Assembly (NCBI GenBank): GCA_947561395.2
Contig: OX387185.1
Span: 30,856,213 to 30,920,212, forward strand
Direction: 5' to 3'
Source: Buxus sempervirens
Taxonomy: Eukaryota > Streptophyta > Magnoliopsida > Buxales > Buxaceae
DNA length: 64,000 bases
This document shows, in pieces, positions 24,301 through 34,880 of this stretch. Numbering within the stretch: the first letter of the stretch is position 1; every line of letters starts with the position of its first letter. The notes under the pieces are model-generated. The model was not told the origin of the DNA and made no database searches. It saw only the letters and a list, made by a program, of their open reading frames with translations. A program made the translations under genes and the position numbers.

Positions 24301-24891
24301 TCTATCCAACTTGCAAGCAATCCTCTTGCTCCCCTCACTTTGGTTAGACCAAGAGTGCACAAACCCCTTGAACTTCAAATCCATAAGGTGACCCGAATCA
24401 ATAAAATCATTGAACTCCCCAGTTGCTCTTGCATTTATAGGTTTACCCCCAATTTTTTCACCAGCCACTCTCATGCAATTAAAATCACCTAGAAGCATCC
24501 ACGGAAGGTCAGTTGAAGAAGCCTTCAAGTCCCTCCACAATAACCTCCTCAAGTTACTATCATTGCTCCCATACACAAAGGATATGTAGCAGCACTTCTT
24601 CCTTTGCACCATCTCCACAAAACAATGAATATATTGATCAGAACACCCCAGTTGCGTCATCTTCACTTCAGAGGGATTAAAAAGTACCCAAATTCTACCC
24701 TTCAGGGCAGCACTATAGTTATGCATAAGCTCCCAATGAGGACATATCAAATTCTTTACAAAGTGTACATTTACCTCTCTCACTTTTGTCTGAACCAAAC
24801 ATACAGCACTCACCCCAATCAAAATTTTGACTTGGAGCTGTTTGGCAGGGTCATTTAGACCCCTAATATTCCATGATGCAAACTTAAACAT
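21352..24891 (-). pseudogene. LINE c ORF2: endonuclease, RT, zf-RVT; one stop
   Basis: The ATG at 24891-24889 begins MFKFASWNIRGLN, the usual start of the endonuclease domain. It overlaps the ORF1 stop. Endonuclease blocks are LLGDFNCMR and SISDHCAI. RT blocks are DKAPGPDGFT, RGLRQGDPISPYLF-like, and FADD at 22921-22932. The zf-RVT region (CVLCREHDENHNHLFFECEF) follows. One in-frame TAG at 21918-21916, probably from CAG, separates the last 188 codons. An in-frame deletion of about 35 codons lies after FFHNSLM (about 23790), where LINE b and d have extra sequence. About 1180 codons in all. Confidence 0.93.
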
Positions 24892-24977
24892 GATCTGGAG
24901 TGGAAAACCGCACCCCACATACCACGTCTGAACCACTAGATCTACGGTCTCCTCTTGCCTGCTTCATGGCCACCTCG
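24884..24977 (-). pseudogene. LINE c ORF1 tail
   Basis: Only the last 30 or so codons of ORF1 remain (starting VAMKQARGDRR). The stop TAA at 24886-24884 overlaps the ORF2 start, giving ATGTTTAA. The matching tail in LINE d reads IAMKHAKGYKH. By chance the frame is open with the Tat-A RT upstream, making a false fusion. Confidence 0.85.
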
Positions 24978-24993
24978 TCCAAAGGAGAATACT
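24978..24993 (+). repeat. Target-site duplication of LINE c, right copy
   Basis: Exact match to 21125-21140. Confidence 0.95.
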
Positions 24994-26248
24994 TGGCTAC
25001 ATATTCTGTGAACTTCTTGCTCAGATAGTAGATCGCCCATTCCTTTCTACCCGTCTCATCATGTTGCCCCAAGACAAACCCCATTGATGTCTCCAAAATT
25101 GACAAGTACAGAATTAGTGGTCTCCCTGGAGTCGGTGGCACTAGTACATGTGGATTTAGCAAATATTCTTTTATCTTGTCAAAGGCCTGTTGGAAATCAT
25201 CATTCCAGACCGTTGGGTTGTTCTTTCTTAGCAACTTGAAGATTTGTTCACAGGTGGCAGTGAGCTGTGCTATGAACCGGCTGATGTACTGGATTATTCC
25301 AAGGAAGCCTCTAACTTCCTTCTCTGTTCTGGGTGCTAGCATTTCAATAATCGCTTTTGCTTTGGCCAAGTCAATCTCTATTCCCCTTCTGCTCACTATG
25401 AATCCTAACAATTTTTCTGATGTAGCCTCAAAGACACACTTTGCTGGGTTAAGCCGTAAACTGTATTTCCTGAGTTGATCAAACACCTTCTTCAAGTTGA
25501 TCAAGTGGTCTTCTTCTTTACAGGACTTGGCAATCATATCATCTATATAGATTTCCATCTCCTTGTGGATCATATCATGGAACAGTGCTGTCATGGCCCG
25601 CTGGTAAGTTGCTCCGGCATTTTTAAGCCCAAATGGCATGACAGTGTAGTGGAAGGTACCCCATGGTGTAATAAAAGCTGTTTTTTCTTGATCTTCCTTT
25701 GCCATCTTGATTTGGTTATACCCCGAGAAGCCGTCCATGAATGAAAACAGGCTATGTACAACAGTATTGTCGACCAAAATGTCGATGTGTGGAAAAGGAA
25801 AATTATCCTTTGGGCTTGCCTTGTTCAGATCTTTGTAGTCCACGCACATCCTGACTTTCCCGTTCTTCTTTGGTACTGGTACTATATTTGCTAGCCACTC
25901 GGGGCACGTGGCGACTGCCAGAAATCCCGCTTGGAATTGCTTGACCACTTCATCTTTGACCTTCAGTGTCCATTCCGGTTTCAATCTTCTCAACTTTTGC
26001 TTAATCGGCTTAACCCCTGGCAGAATTGGTAATCTGTGCACCACCATGTCAGTATCCAACCCTGGCATATCCTGATACGACCATGCAAATACATCTTTAT
26101 AATTAGCCAAGAACCATGTCATTTCATCACGCTGCACATTAGACAGGCATGCCCCAACCTTCACTATTTTTGGATCATCTTTGGTCCCTAGATTTATTGA
26201 AATGGTCTCTTCAATATTAGGTTGAACACCCTTTTCATGATGCTCCAA
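24994..26248 (-). pseudogene. Tat-A reverse transcriptase
   Basis: A Ty3/gypsy RT copies the element RNA into cDNA in the virus-like particle. Visible blocks on the minus strand are PEWLANIVPVPKKNGKVRMC, VDYKDLNKASPKDNFPFPHI, FSFMDGFSGYNQIKM, TPWGTFHYTVMPFGLKNAG and the catalytic YIDDM at 25535-25549. It runs into the RT-linked RNase H (KEWAIYYLSKKF). The frame is open through the whole domain, but LINE c cuts it at 24993 and the upstream linker is full of stops. Residue 1 of this open stretch is not a true start; it is part of a polyprotein. Confidence 0.93.
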
Positions 26249-27281
26249 TTGATATGCAATTTCTTTAGGAGGGTCGTCTTCTTCGATCCCATTAGGTCAA
26301 ATTCGACCCCGAAGACGAAGGCTCACTAAAACCTTCAGGAAAAGGGCCTTCCACTAATGGAGTTTTTTTTGGAAGTCGCGTCTGTTTGCCAATCAAACGT
26401 TGCTTCAAAGGTAAAGGGAGTTTCCTCCCAATTGTTCATAATAACTTTTTCTGGAGCAGGGGAAAATAGTGCAAGCCTGCTCCTCAAGCTTAGAATCCGA
26501 TGCCATCATCACTGGATGAGTTATACTGCCCTTTTCTACCATAGGGCCCAATCCAGATATGACATCATCTGGAATTTTCACTGCTGCCTAGTCAATGTAA
26601 GGCAACTCCTTATCTTCCTCAGATTTTTCTCCTTCAGTCATGGCGAAGAAAGCCCGAATGTCTTTAGCGAAATCCTGCTGCTTTTCAAGCTGTGGCCCAT
26701 TGTCTCAAGCGCAGAAGGTGAGTTGTATAGTTGCAGGGTTGGAACAGATGGCTTTTGAAAGGGATTGATGTTGCGGTATGGAGGCTTGGATTGATCCATG
26801 GGAGGAGATAGTTGGATCGTGCAAGAGGGTTTTGGAAAAGTTTCCCTTAAATGAGGGAATTTTCTTTCTGTGTTTCTTTATTCTGTTTGCTTCTGCCTTC
26901 TCCATTTTCCTAGCTTCATTCCCAGTCCTGCCTTAGGGACTAGTTTCTTTGCCCTTATTGGCTCCAATCTCCCTTGCAAATTAATTCCCAGACCTTTTCC
27001 TGGGTGGAAGTGATTTTTTTTAACACTTTCTCTACCATTCTTTAAGCACAAGTCATCTTACCTTTCTTATCCTCATATCCCCCAGGTATGAAATTGACAG
27101 TTTCGAATTGGAAAGAGTGAAAAGCCATTTTGTCCGCAGTCATTTCAATGTTAATACAGGGTACGTCAGGGGACACCGTGGGAGGAACCAAATTCTCGGC
27201 TAGGACTGTTATCACCTTTTGCCCTCAGATGTACTTTACTCTCTGATGGAGGGTAGATGGTATGGCCCTAGTCGTATGAAT
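26249..27281 (-). pseudogene. Decayed linker between protease and RT of Tat-A
   Basis: The frame can be followed in patches, with many stops. The first two, just after GRP and after VKYI near 27282 and 27225, stand where tryptophan is expected (TGG to TGA). Patches such as WFLANYKDVFAWSYQDMPG connect to RT. In Ogre elements this zone can also hold an intron; no clear one was found. Confidence 0.7.
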
Positions 27282-28021
27282 TCACGGCCTTCCTAGGAGT
27301 AGGTTGAAGGCCGCCAGTATATCCATTACTTCGAATGTGATATTGAATATATATGGTCCAATAGTGACCGGCAGTTCAACCTCCCCTAGGGAGTGTGTTT
27401 TAGAGCTGTTAAAAGCTCTTATGATCCTCCCATTCTGCTTGATTTTATTCTGCTCCAAACCGAGTTTAACAAATGTTATCAACGGGCAGACATTTAGAGC
27501 CGACCCATTATCTATTAAAACTAGCGCCACCATGCAACCCTTGCAAAGCATAGCTATGTGCAAAGGATCAACATGGTGGTATCCAGCTAGGCTAATCTCG
27601 GTTTCTGAAAAGGATATGACATTATGAGACAAAATTTGCCCAACCATCTTGCCTAGTTGGTCTGGTTCAATATTTTTAGGCACATGTGTGCCCTGAAGTA
27701 CTCTTAACAGAGAATCCCTATGCTTTTTCGAATTCAGCAGCAATCCCAGTATTGAAATCTGAGCCGGGACCTTGTTTAACTACTCAACCACATTGAATTC
27801 ACTCTTTCTAATTATCTTGATGAGGTCAGTAGCCTTACCGTCAATTACTTGAGGGGTGTCTTCCCATACCTTTGTCTTTCCCTTTACTTTCTCTTTCTCA
27901 GCTTCTTTACTTTCTTTCTCCGTTTCCTTTTGTTTCTCTCCTTCTCCCACACATTTCCCTGACCTCATCATGAGGTTTACTTCTTTCTTGTTTTCTCCCT
28001 CAACCGCCAGAATTGTGGTTG
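27282..28021 (-). pseudogene. Tat-A aspartic protease region
   Basis: A retroviral-type aspartic protease cuts the Gag-Pol polyprotein. The active-site block is DNGSALNVCPL (about 27515-27490), with N in place of the usual T or S of D-T/S-G, a form that I believe is common in Tat elements. The flanking VALVLI and FEVMDILAAFNLLLGRP fit the fold. A TAG at 27782-27780 interrupts NVVE-LNKVPAQISI, where CAG (Q) is expected. The upstream part is a lysine/glutamate-rich linker (27971-27830). Confidence 0.85.
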
Positions 28022-28034
28022 TGAAGCCTACACT

Positions 28035-28847
28035 TTAGTTCCACAGTACAGCTGATTCAGAGTAAGAAGGCTTCGGGACATTTATCACGAGCGGGGGAAG
28101 CTTGGACTTAGAAGAAAAAGCATGAGTAGAAGACACATTTACAACCAAGGGTGGCTTTGATGGAATGGGTGAAGAAACAGTGGGTGGATTGCAATTGATA
28201 ACCAAGGGAGGTTTTGCAATATTTATCTGGGCCATGAGGGAGGAGACCTGGTTCAGAGAGGAGTTAATATCCCTAGCAGCATGATCATTCCTTTTGGAAA
28301 TCATATTTATTCCTTCCTCCCCACTTTCTTTAGTAAAATAAACCTTGACCGAAGTCCCTATAGAAGCAATTAACTGAGGTGGGTCAAAGGTTATTTTCCT
28401 AGAGAAAGTGGCCCCTATAACATTAGATGGGCTTGCCCCATGGTGTTGTGGCAAAGGGTTTTGGCCTATGTCAGTTTTAGGAGGAGTGGGAGCCCCCGTA
28501 TTGAAAGACAGGGTATTCTGGTCAAACAAATCCTGAAAGGCATGCTTCAACGGCCAACACTTGTCAATAGGGTGCCCAGGTGCACCCATGTGGAAATCAC
28601 AAGTGGTAGAGGGGTCAAAATTTCTACCTTTAGAGGCATTCGGATTCGGCTCCTTAAGGTAACATACCCTGCTTGCAATAGAGTGGGTAGTAATTGGGAT
28701 GGAGACATTGGGATAGGGGTAAAAACCCTATTCCTCCTTGATGCCATCCAGGCATCATTTTCCTCCCTAGTAAAGACTCTTTTGGTTTAAGGGTGCTACT
28801 GGAACATTAACTCTTATGGGTGCTTGTTGGGCGGACTGGGCCGATGA
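28035..28847 (-). pseudogene. Tat-A Gag C-terminal part with zinc-knuckle-like motif
   Basis: The minus strand has CDFHMGAPGHPIDKCWPLKH (about 28610-28550), a C-x2-H...GH-x4-C motif found at the Gag/Pol junction of Tat/Ogre elements and thought to bind RNA. A proline/serine-rich linker follows to 28035. Solo LTR C separates it from the main Gag part. Stops occur upstream near 28740-28780. Confidence 0.75.
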
Positions 28848-28852
28848 CATTG
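28848..28852 (+). repeat. Target-site duplication of solo LTR C, left copy
   Basis: CATTG, repeated at 30654-30658. Confidence 0.85.
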
Positions 28853-30238
28853 TGTGAGACATTGAAAAAATCAATCTAATGACTTCCTCAATCATCACGC
28901 GGGATTAAATTAAACAAAGAGTCGCCACCATTCAATTTAGGTGTGAATGGACATCAAAATATTAAATAAACTCAAAAGGCAATTTTAGGGTAAAAATAAC
29001 CCTCCTAAAAAAAACCAGAGATGGGTAAGGGGATTAGGTTATGAACAGGGGAAGGTGTTAGGCACCCCTATTCATCCACACAAGGTGGTTGCCAGGTATT
29101 GTTCATGTTTTTCAAAGAAAAAAACTTGCTATAAAATTCATGAAAAATCACATAAAAAGACAAAAATTGTATGGTTTTCTCATATGAAAAGTCTAATTGA
29201 TCCAGAACTTTCAAATATGATCATACCATTCCTAGGGTTTCATGATCAAAATAAAATTGAGATAAAATCAAATAAAATCAATTTAAAGTGAAAAATCCAA
29301 AAATCTGGCTTCAAGTTAAATTCTAGAAATCTAGAAAAATATAATTTTTATAAAATATTTCAAAATTGAACTTGAATAGTCCAGGACATAGATATAGTCC
29401 AAATTTCACATTAAATCAAAAAATAAAAACTAAAAATACCCACATTGATGAAGAACATCAAAAGGGGAGAACTTAGACCGTAGGGTCTTCTCTCAAAAGT
29501 GAAAAACGATTCAAAAACCACATCATGAAACCCTAGAATTTGTTTTCAGGCTTCTGGATCCAGATCTATCATATTGATCATGATAAATCCAAGATCATAG
29601 CCTAAAATCACAAAAATCACGAAAACAGTGCTGTAGGTGCAAATATGTGAAAAATCCAAATTTTATAAAAAAGTGGGGATCTCATGCTATAAACATCATA
29701 GATTCATGTTATTCATTCAGATTCATCATAAAAACCATTAAAACATGATCAAGATATTTAAAGCAGCCACATCTCACAGATTAGAGCACATGGGGGTCTA
29801 CCCTACGGATCCACCTATTCTCTTTTCCCCTAGCTCTCTCTTCACGTTTTACGGCTAGAGAGGATTCTTGAGGTACTTGGAGATAGGTTTGGGTATACAA
29901 ACACAATCAAAGGCCTTATTCTATAAAAAAGAAGAAAAATATATATGGGTTCTATTCAAGGGATCCACCTGTTCTCTTTTCCCCTATCTCTCTCTTCACA
30001 TTTTACGGCTAGAGAGACTCTTGAGGTACTTAGAAACAAGTTTAGTAATACAAGATAAAATATGGCCTTATTCTACAGCAATGGAGAAGATCCTATTACT
30101 TTTAGAATTGAAGACAGAAAATAAAGGGGAAAAGGGACTTACCTGGATTGAGCAAGCAGGGCAGCAGGGGTTCCTCTCTTCTCTTGGAGCTTCTTAGACT
30201 TCAAATTTTCGTGGCCTTTTGCTTGAGGAAAGGCCCTC

Positions 30239-30246
30239 TATTTATA
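30239..30246 (-). promoter_or_regulatory. TATA box of solo LTR C
   Basis: TATAAATA on the minus strand, about 200 bp downstream of the dyad array in the LTR. Confidence 0.65.
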
Positions 30247-30446
30247 GGCAAACACAGGGGTATGGTTGGTCCAAGGTTTGGCAAGATAGAGTTTTAGTTT
30301 GAGTTAAACACAAGATCATGCCTATCCTTTATCTACAAAGATATTTCGCACGAATAAAATATATAATTCGCTCATTTAAAGGGATATTGGACTAAAGATA
30401 AGGCTCAGAAATCGAGAGAAGAACAGAACTTGCACGAGTCTAATGT

Positions 30447-30551
30447 GCCCGTAAATGATTTACGGTCCAGAGGTGTCCGTATATGTCTTACGGGCGCTGC
30501 GTGCCCGTATATAAAATTCGGGCGCGCTTAGCCCGTAGATACAATACGGTC
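30447..30551. repeat. Dyad array in solo LTR C
   Basis: Four 21-bp units start at 30447, 30475, 30503 and 30531, exactly 28 bp apart. Half-sites are GCCCGTA or close variants, as in Tat-B. Unit 1 is identical to unit 1 of the Tat-B LTR array at 57277. Confidence 0.95.
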
Positions 30552-30653
30552 AAGGCTCAGGTTATTGATTTTCATGTATTTTTGGTATGTTTTAAATTCC
30601 AATTAATGTTTTCATTATTTTCTCATTTTGTAGTGCAATTTGGGGTGTTTACA

Positions 30654-30658
30654 CATTG
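30654..30658 (+). repeat. Target-site duplication of solo LTR C, right copy
   Basis: CATTG, matching 28848-28852. Confidence 0.85.
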
Positions 30659-31755
30659 GAGTGTGAAGAGGGTTGGAAACATTGATCTAGATAGGATTCT
30701 TAGGGATGGATGGTTTTTGTACCATGTTCACCTCCCCTTCTTTTTTTGTTCCCATTTTTCTTAACCCCATTTCCTTTCTTCATGTTGGGGTCCTGTTGAC
30801 CCACCATGGCTGAATGATCCATTATCTTGCTAGATCTGATCCCATCTTCAATCCGGTCTGCCACTTGTACTAGGACAGCAAAGTTGGTGGTAGTCTAACC
30901 CACCATGTGACTGTAAAATGGTTGCCCTAGTGTGCTAATGAAAGTTGAAATCATTTCTGGCTCCAACATAGGTGGCCTGACCTGAGAAGCTGTCTCCCTC
31001 CATCTCTTGGCATATTGCCTTACAGATTCGTTTTTACTTTTACTCATTCTCATCACATCGTACCTATCTAGCACAATCTTAGAATTGAACTTGTACTGGG
31101 CCAAAAAGACATCCGCCAAGTCCTTCCACCTCCTTATTCTTCCATGATCCATGGTGGCAAACCACCTCAAGGCAGCTCCCGTTAAACTTCTCTAGAATAG
31201 TTGGATCAGAATGCCATCATCCTGACCAAATTGGCATAGGGCCCCACAATAGAGCTTCAGATGGCTCATGGGGCAGCCAGTACCGTCGTACTTGTCAAAG
31301 TCCGGGCACTTGAATTTGGCCGGTAAGTAGACATCGGGGTACATGCACAAATCTTCGAAATTAGTACCTCTGAAATTGTTTGCCCCCTTTACTTCCCTCA
31401 GTTCCTCTTGGATGCTCTCCAGCCTGTGCAAAAACTTTCTTTCCATTTCCTCCCCTACTCTTTCTTTTTCCTTCTCCTTCTCAGATTCAACACTGTCCTC
31501 CCTGATCAGTATAGGTTCATGAATTGGTTGGTGAAACTCAGGTTGAGGTTGTGGTTGAGGTGGAATGGGTATTTGAGGTTCTAGTGGTGGTGCTTGGTGA
31601 GAAGTAGAGGCTTGGTTCTGGGCTTGGATTGCCAGCAAGTTTTCTAGCATCTGGGCAATCCCTGCTACTTGCTCTTGCAGCTGAGCAAAATCTTGAGCAG
31701 GATCATTGGTTTGATTCTCAACTAGATTCATTGTGCGGGCCCTTGATCTGGTCAC
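30659..31755 (-). pseudogene. Tat-A Gag
   Basis: Gag forms the virus-like particle. The ATG at 31755 begins MTRSRARTMNLVENQ, followed by a glutamine/proline-rich region, a charged stretch (EKEKERVGEEMERKF) and the retrotransposon Gag capsid-like core (LRWFATMDHGRIRRW, DLADVFLAQYKF, ESVRQYAKRWRE). A TAG at 31194-31192 breaks the core where CAG is expected (LIQLF-RSLTGAAL). A second TAG lies at 30897-30895. The remainder continues in a basic stretch up to solo LTR C. Confidence 0.88.
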
Positions 31756-31925
31756 AGGAGCAATGGTTGCAAGTATCTTGGTACCTGGACAAAAAAATAA
31801 GAAAATGTCGGCCCCAATTTATGTCTCATTCACACACCTATGAATGTATGTATGCAGGTTAAGTGAACATAAGTTTGGACTTTATTATTTTTTATTCTAT
31901 TTTATTTTTTTTTGGTTTTAAAGAA

Positions 31926-32127
31926 TTGTTGGAATATTTTAGGGCTTCCAACATGTCCCACAAGATATGACTTGGTTGGCATGAAAAAGGTCATCCAAAG
32001 AGTTGTTGGAATATTTTAGGGCTTCCAACATCCCACAAGATATGAATTGGTTGGCACGAAAAAGGCTATCCAAAAAGGTTGTTGGAATATTTTAGGGCTT
32101 CCAACATCCCACAAGATATGAATTGGA
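31926..32127 (-). repeat. 77-bp tandem repeat in the Tat-A leader
   Basis: Units start at 31926, 32003 and 32079 with TTGTTGGAATATTTTAGGGC. Two and a half copies; the last breaks off at GAATTGG. Confidence 0.9.
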
Positions 32128-32313
32128 ATTAAGGCTTCCAAAGCCACTTGAAATTATTCAGGCTTTCGGGAGCCTATGAAGGGTTCTAGAATCATGCAAG
32201 CTTCTAGGGGCTTATGAGGATAAAGATATGAAATTTCAGGCTTTCAGAGGTCCTATGAGTTTCTAAATTAAGGCTTTAGAAGGCCTATGAAGTTAAAAAA
32301 TCTAAAATTCAAA

Positions 32314-32540
32314 GGCTTTCAGAGGCCCACAGAAATTTTGGAGAAAATATGAAATTCAAAGGCTTTCAGAGGCCCATGGAAATTTTGGATGAAATCTGAA
32401 ACTCAAAGGCTTACAGAGGCCCATGGAAATTTTGGAGAAAATATGAAATTCAAGAGCTTCTGAAAGCCCATGGAAATTTTGGAGACAATCTGAAATCCAA
32501 GGGCTTTCAGAGGCCCATGAAAATTTTTTTTTTTGACTTC
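32314..32540 (-). repeat. 47-bp tandem repeat in the Tat-A leader
   Basis: Five units start at 32314, 32361, 32408, 32455 and 32502. Each carries GGCTTTCAGAGGCCCATGG or a variant followed by AAATTTTGG. Confidence 0.9.
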
Positions 32541-32998
32541 CTCTTTTTTTTTTTTTTTTGACTTTTGAATTGATTCTTTTCCTTTTTTTTTTTGTTTTTT
32601 TGAGATTTCTTATTCAAGAACAGATTTTTAAATTGAATTGTTCTTATCAAACTTTGGAGATTTAAAAATGATTTGAAATTCTTTTCCTCATTTTTCCATT
32701 AGATTGAACTTCAAGAATGTGTTTTGCAACATTGATGTGATTTGAAGTTTTATTTTGATTCAAACATATTTTCCTTTATCACTTCCACTCTTTGAGTTAA
32801 GTTACTTGTTCAACTTAGGTAAAAATTTTATAAAAATGCTTAACCCTTTGATTTGTGTGAGTTTATAAGAATTTAGATGCTTTATACTCTTATTGAAGTG
32901 TTTATATTTTGTTTGTATCACTTAAGAGGCTAAAAGAACCAAGTTTGTTGGCAAAAGTTGCTGAAATAGCAATTAAATCCATAAAACAGCATATATGG

Positions 32999-33114
32999 TG
33001 CGGATTAGCCATGTCCGCATTTAAAATGCGGTCAGGTTACCGTAAATAAAATGCGGACGGCTTATGTCCGCAAATAAAATGCGGACATGCCATGTCCGCA
33101 AATGAAATGCGGTT
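32999..33114. repeat. Dyad array A4 in the Tat-A leader
   Basis: Full units at 33013-33033, 33038-33058, 33066-33086 and 33094-33114, with steps of 25, 28 and 28 bp. A leftover right arm TGCGGAT at 32999-33005 keeps the phase. Half-sites are GTCCGCA, as in A1-A3. It lies 1.3 kb downstream of the PBS. Confidence 0.93.
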
Positions 33115-34414
33115 TACGGACGGAATTTCACTGTTTTTGTTTTTCAAGTGATTTTAATGATTTTGATTGCACATCCAAACATATGGTTTACCATTTACAA
33201 GCTTCTAGACTGTCCCAAAGTGGACTTTGACACAATATTTTCAAAAAACATGAGGGCACATGTTCCCTCCGAAATCGGACACCATATTTATTGATTTTAG
33301 ACTTTTGGTTGCCTCCAACATGGATTTTTGGGTAGGATGACTTCTGAGCAGAGTTCAAAAACTCTTCCTATAGGCTCCACCAAACTTAGGATACAAACCT
33401 CTTTGGGAAAAATTCCATCCCAAACACATGGACACCATGGTATTTACCTTAAATGATATGAAGATAATTCTAAAAAAAACCATGATATTACCTTGTTACT
33501 TTGTGTTTACCTTCAATATGGCATTCATATCATACCTTAGCCTTGTGAACCATGCAACCAGCCTTCCCTCAATTACAAACCCATTCCCCCATCGCAATTG
33601 TTTACTTTAGCTCAAAAACGTGCATCTTCACCTTCAAGCTTATGGGCTTTGGGTTTTGGTTTAATGGCAACTTAGATCTCAAGCCTAGTGATGACCAGAA
33701 TCAAAGATCCACAATGTCATCACATCATTAGCCCAAAGTTCTAAGGTGAATGTTTTCACTTTCGCTATCCGAAGTAATGACCTCGGTGCACCAAGCTACA
33801 CACATTTGGGTTCAACTTCCTATAGGTAATGGGTAGGCTGTGCAAAAGATTTAAAGTGCTTAAGTGCATTTGAAATATAAGGACACATTCACAACATCCC
33901 AGCCCCTTACCACTCTTTTTCGTAGCCAAGCACATTTTATTCACAAACCAAGGCATATATGAAATCATATTGGACATAAATAAACACAAGCAAACAAGAT
34001 ACCAAAACACCCAAATATGCTTATGACTATTATATACCCAAAAGCCACACAAGCATGTTATCATATTGTACAAAAACAATTAATCATGCAAAACATGCTT
34101 GAAAACCCCAAAAATATCCATTCAATTCCCAGATTTCATGCTCAAAGCATATCATCACTACCCCCAAATTAATGCATGCTATCATAAAATACAGCAAAAT
34201 CATGGTTTAGCAAAACAAGCCCCCCTACACATGTTTCTAGAAACAATTCTACAAAAATCAGATTTAAACACGTTTCTACCCCCATGAGCTTTTGACCAAT
34301 AAATCAGATTTTAAAGCACATCAAGCATACTCAATAAAGACAAACAACATAGCAAGCATTCCAAATAAAAAACCAAACATGAACAAATACAAAACATGGC
34401 TTAAATCTACAAAG

Positions 34415-34432
34415 TCCCCAGCGGAGTCGCTA
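34415..34432 (-). promoter_or_regulatory. Primer binding site of Tat-A, tRNA-Arg
   Basis: The plus strand TCCCCAGCGGAGTCGCTA matches the 3' end of plant tRNA-Arg (ACG), as I recall it, including CCA, with one mismatch (TA for CA). On the element strand it lies two bases after the 5' LTR. Ogre elements are primed by tRNA-Arg. Confidence 0.88.
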
Positions 34433-34434
34433 GT

Positions 34435-34880
34435 TTTGAGACATGGGGAAAAAATAAATTCAATGACTTTCCTTTTATCATCACACGGGCTCAATCAACA
34501 TAACATGGAGTCACCACCATTCCTTTTTAGGGTGTGAATGGACACCAAAATAATCAAATAAAATAAATAAAGAAACAAACAAATTAGAGTAAAAATAACT
34601 CTAATTCAAAAGAATAAACCAGAGATGGGTAAGGAGATTAGGTTATGAACAGGGGAAGGTGTTAGGCACCCCTATTCATCCACACAAGATGGTTGTCAAG
34701 TATTGTTCATGCTATAAAAATGCTTGCTAATAAAAATCAAAACAAAAGAAAAAGGAAAAAGAATGTATGGCTTATTTCCATGTGAATGATCCAATTAATT
34801 CTGGATCCTTCTTATGAAAACAAAAGTCATTTCTTGGGCTTCACGATTGACTGAAATCAAGATAAATAAAACAAATCTAA
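34435..34880 (-). repeat. Tat-A 5' LTR, truncated
   Basis: It aligns to 9753-10203 with about 18 differences and one 4-bp indel by eye, then similarity stops at AAATCTAAAG (about 34880). Roughly 1.2 kb, including U3, the dyad array and the TATA box, is missing, so this copy has lost its sense promoter. The terminal CA is changed to AA. Confidence 0.9.

Larger units (their letters stand above)
21141..24977 (-). mobile_element. LINE c, L1-type, nested in Tat-A pol
   Basis: Minus-strand L1-type LINE, 3837 bp, inserted into the RT/RNase H junction of Tat-A with a perfect 16-bp target duplication. The A-tail is the T-run at 21141-21152. The 5' end is truncated inside ORF1, keeping only about 30 ORF1 codons. 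It must be younger than Tat-A, whose reading frame resumes exactly after the duplication. Confidence 0.96.
28853..30653 (-). repeat. Solo LTR C, Tat-B family, nested in Tat-A
   Basis: An 1801-bp LTR with TG/CA ends (TGTGAGACATTG on the plus strand at the left, TGGGGTGTTTACA at the right) flanked by the 5-bp duplication CATTG. No internal region is present, so it is the product of recombination between the two LTRs of a former element. It matches the Tat-B LTR (55868-57483) far better than the Tat-A LTR, including the dyad half-site type. It lies inside Tat-A and is therefore younger. Confidence 0.93.
31756..34414 (-). promoter_or_regulatory. Tat-A leader between PBS and gag
   Basis: This 2.7-kb untranslated leader has no long ORF. 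From the gag side it holds a 77-bp tandem repeat (31926-32127), a 47-bp tandem repeat (32314-32540), T-rich runs (32527-32600), dyad array A4 (32999-33114) and then about 1.3 kb with nothing recognisable. Long leaders are usual in Ogre-type elements. Confidence 0.7.
9748..34880 (-). mobile_element. Tat-A: Ty3/gypsy Tat/Ogre-lineage retrotransposon, minus strand, defective
   Basis: Features in minus-strand order are a truncated 5' LTR (34880-34435), tRNA-Arg PBS, a 2.7-kb leader with tandem repeats, gag, protease, RT, RNase H, a second RNase H, integrase, two antisense genes, a polypurine tract and the 3' LTR (11408-9753). Length is about 25 kb, or about 19.5 kb without the nested LINE c and solo LTR C. 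Size, dual RNase H, tRNA-Arg primer and antisense genes fit the Tat/Ogre lineage. The two LTRs differ at roughly 18 of 450 aligned sites by eye, mostly transitions, so the insertion is not recent. The right end is cut at about 34880, so only the left flank base run GCAGG (9748-9752) of a possible duplication remains. Confidence 0.9.

Noticed and set aside
24884..26248. A 454-residue fusion of gypsy RT with a basic tail ending FSTPDHV
   Set aside because: The last 30 or so residues belong to LINE c ORF1 and are in frame by chance. The junction is the LINE c target duplication.
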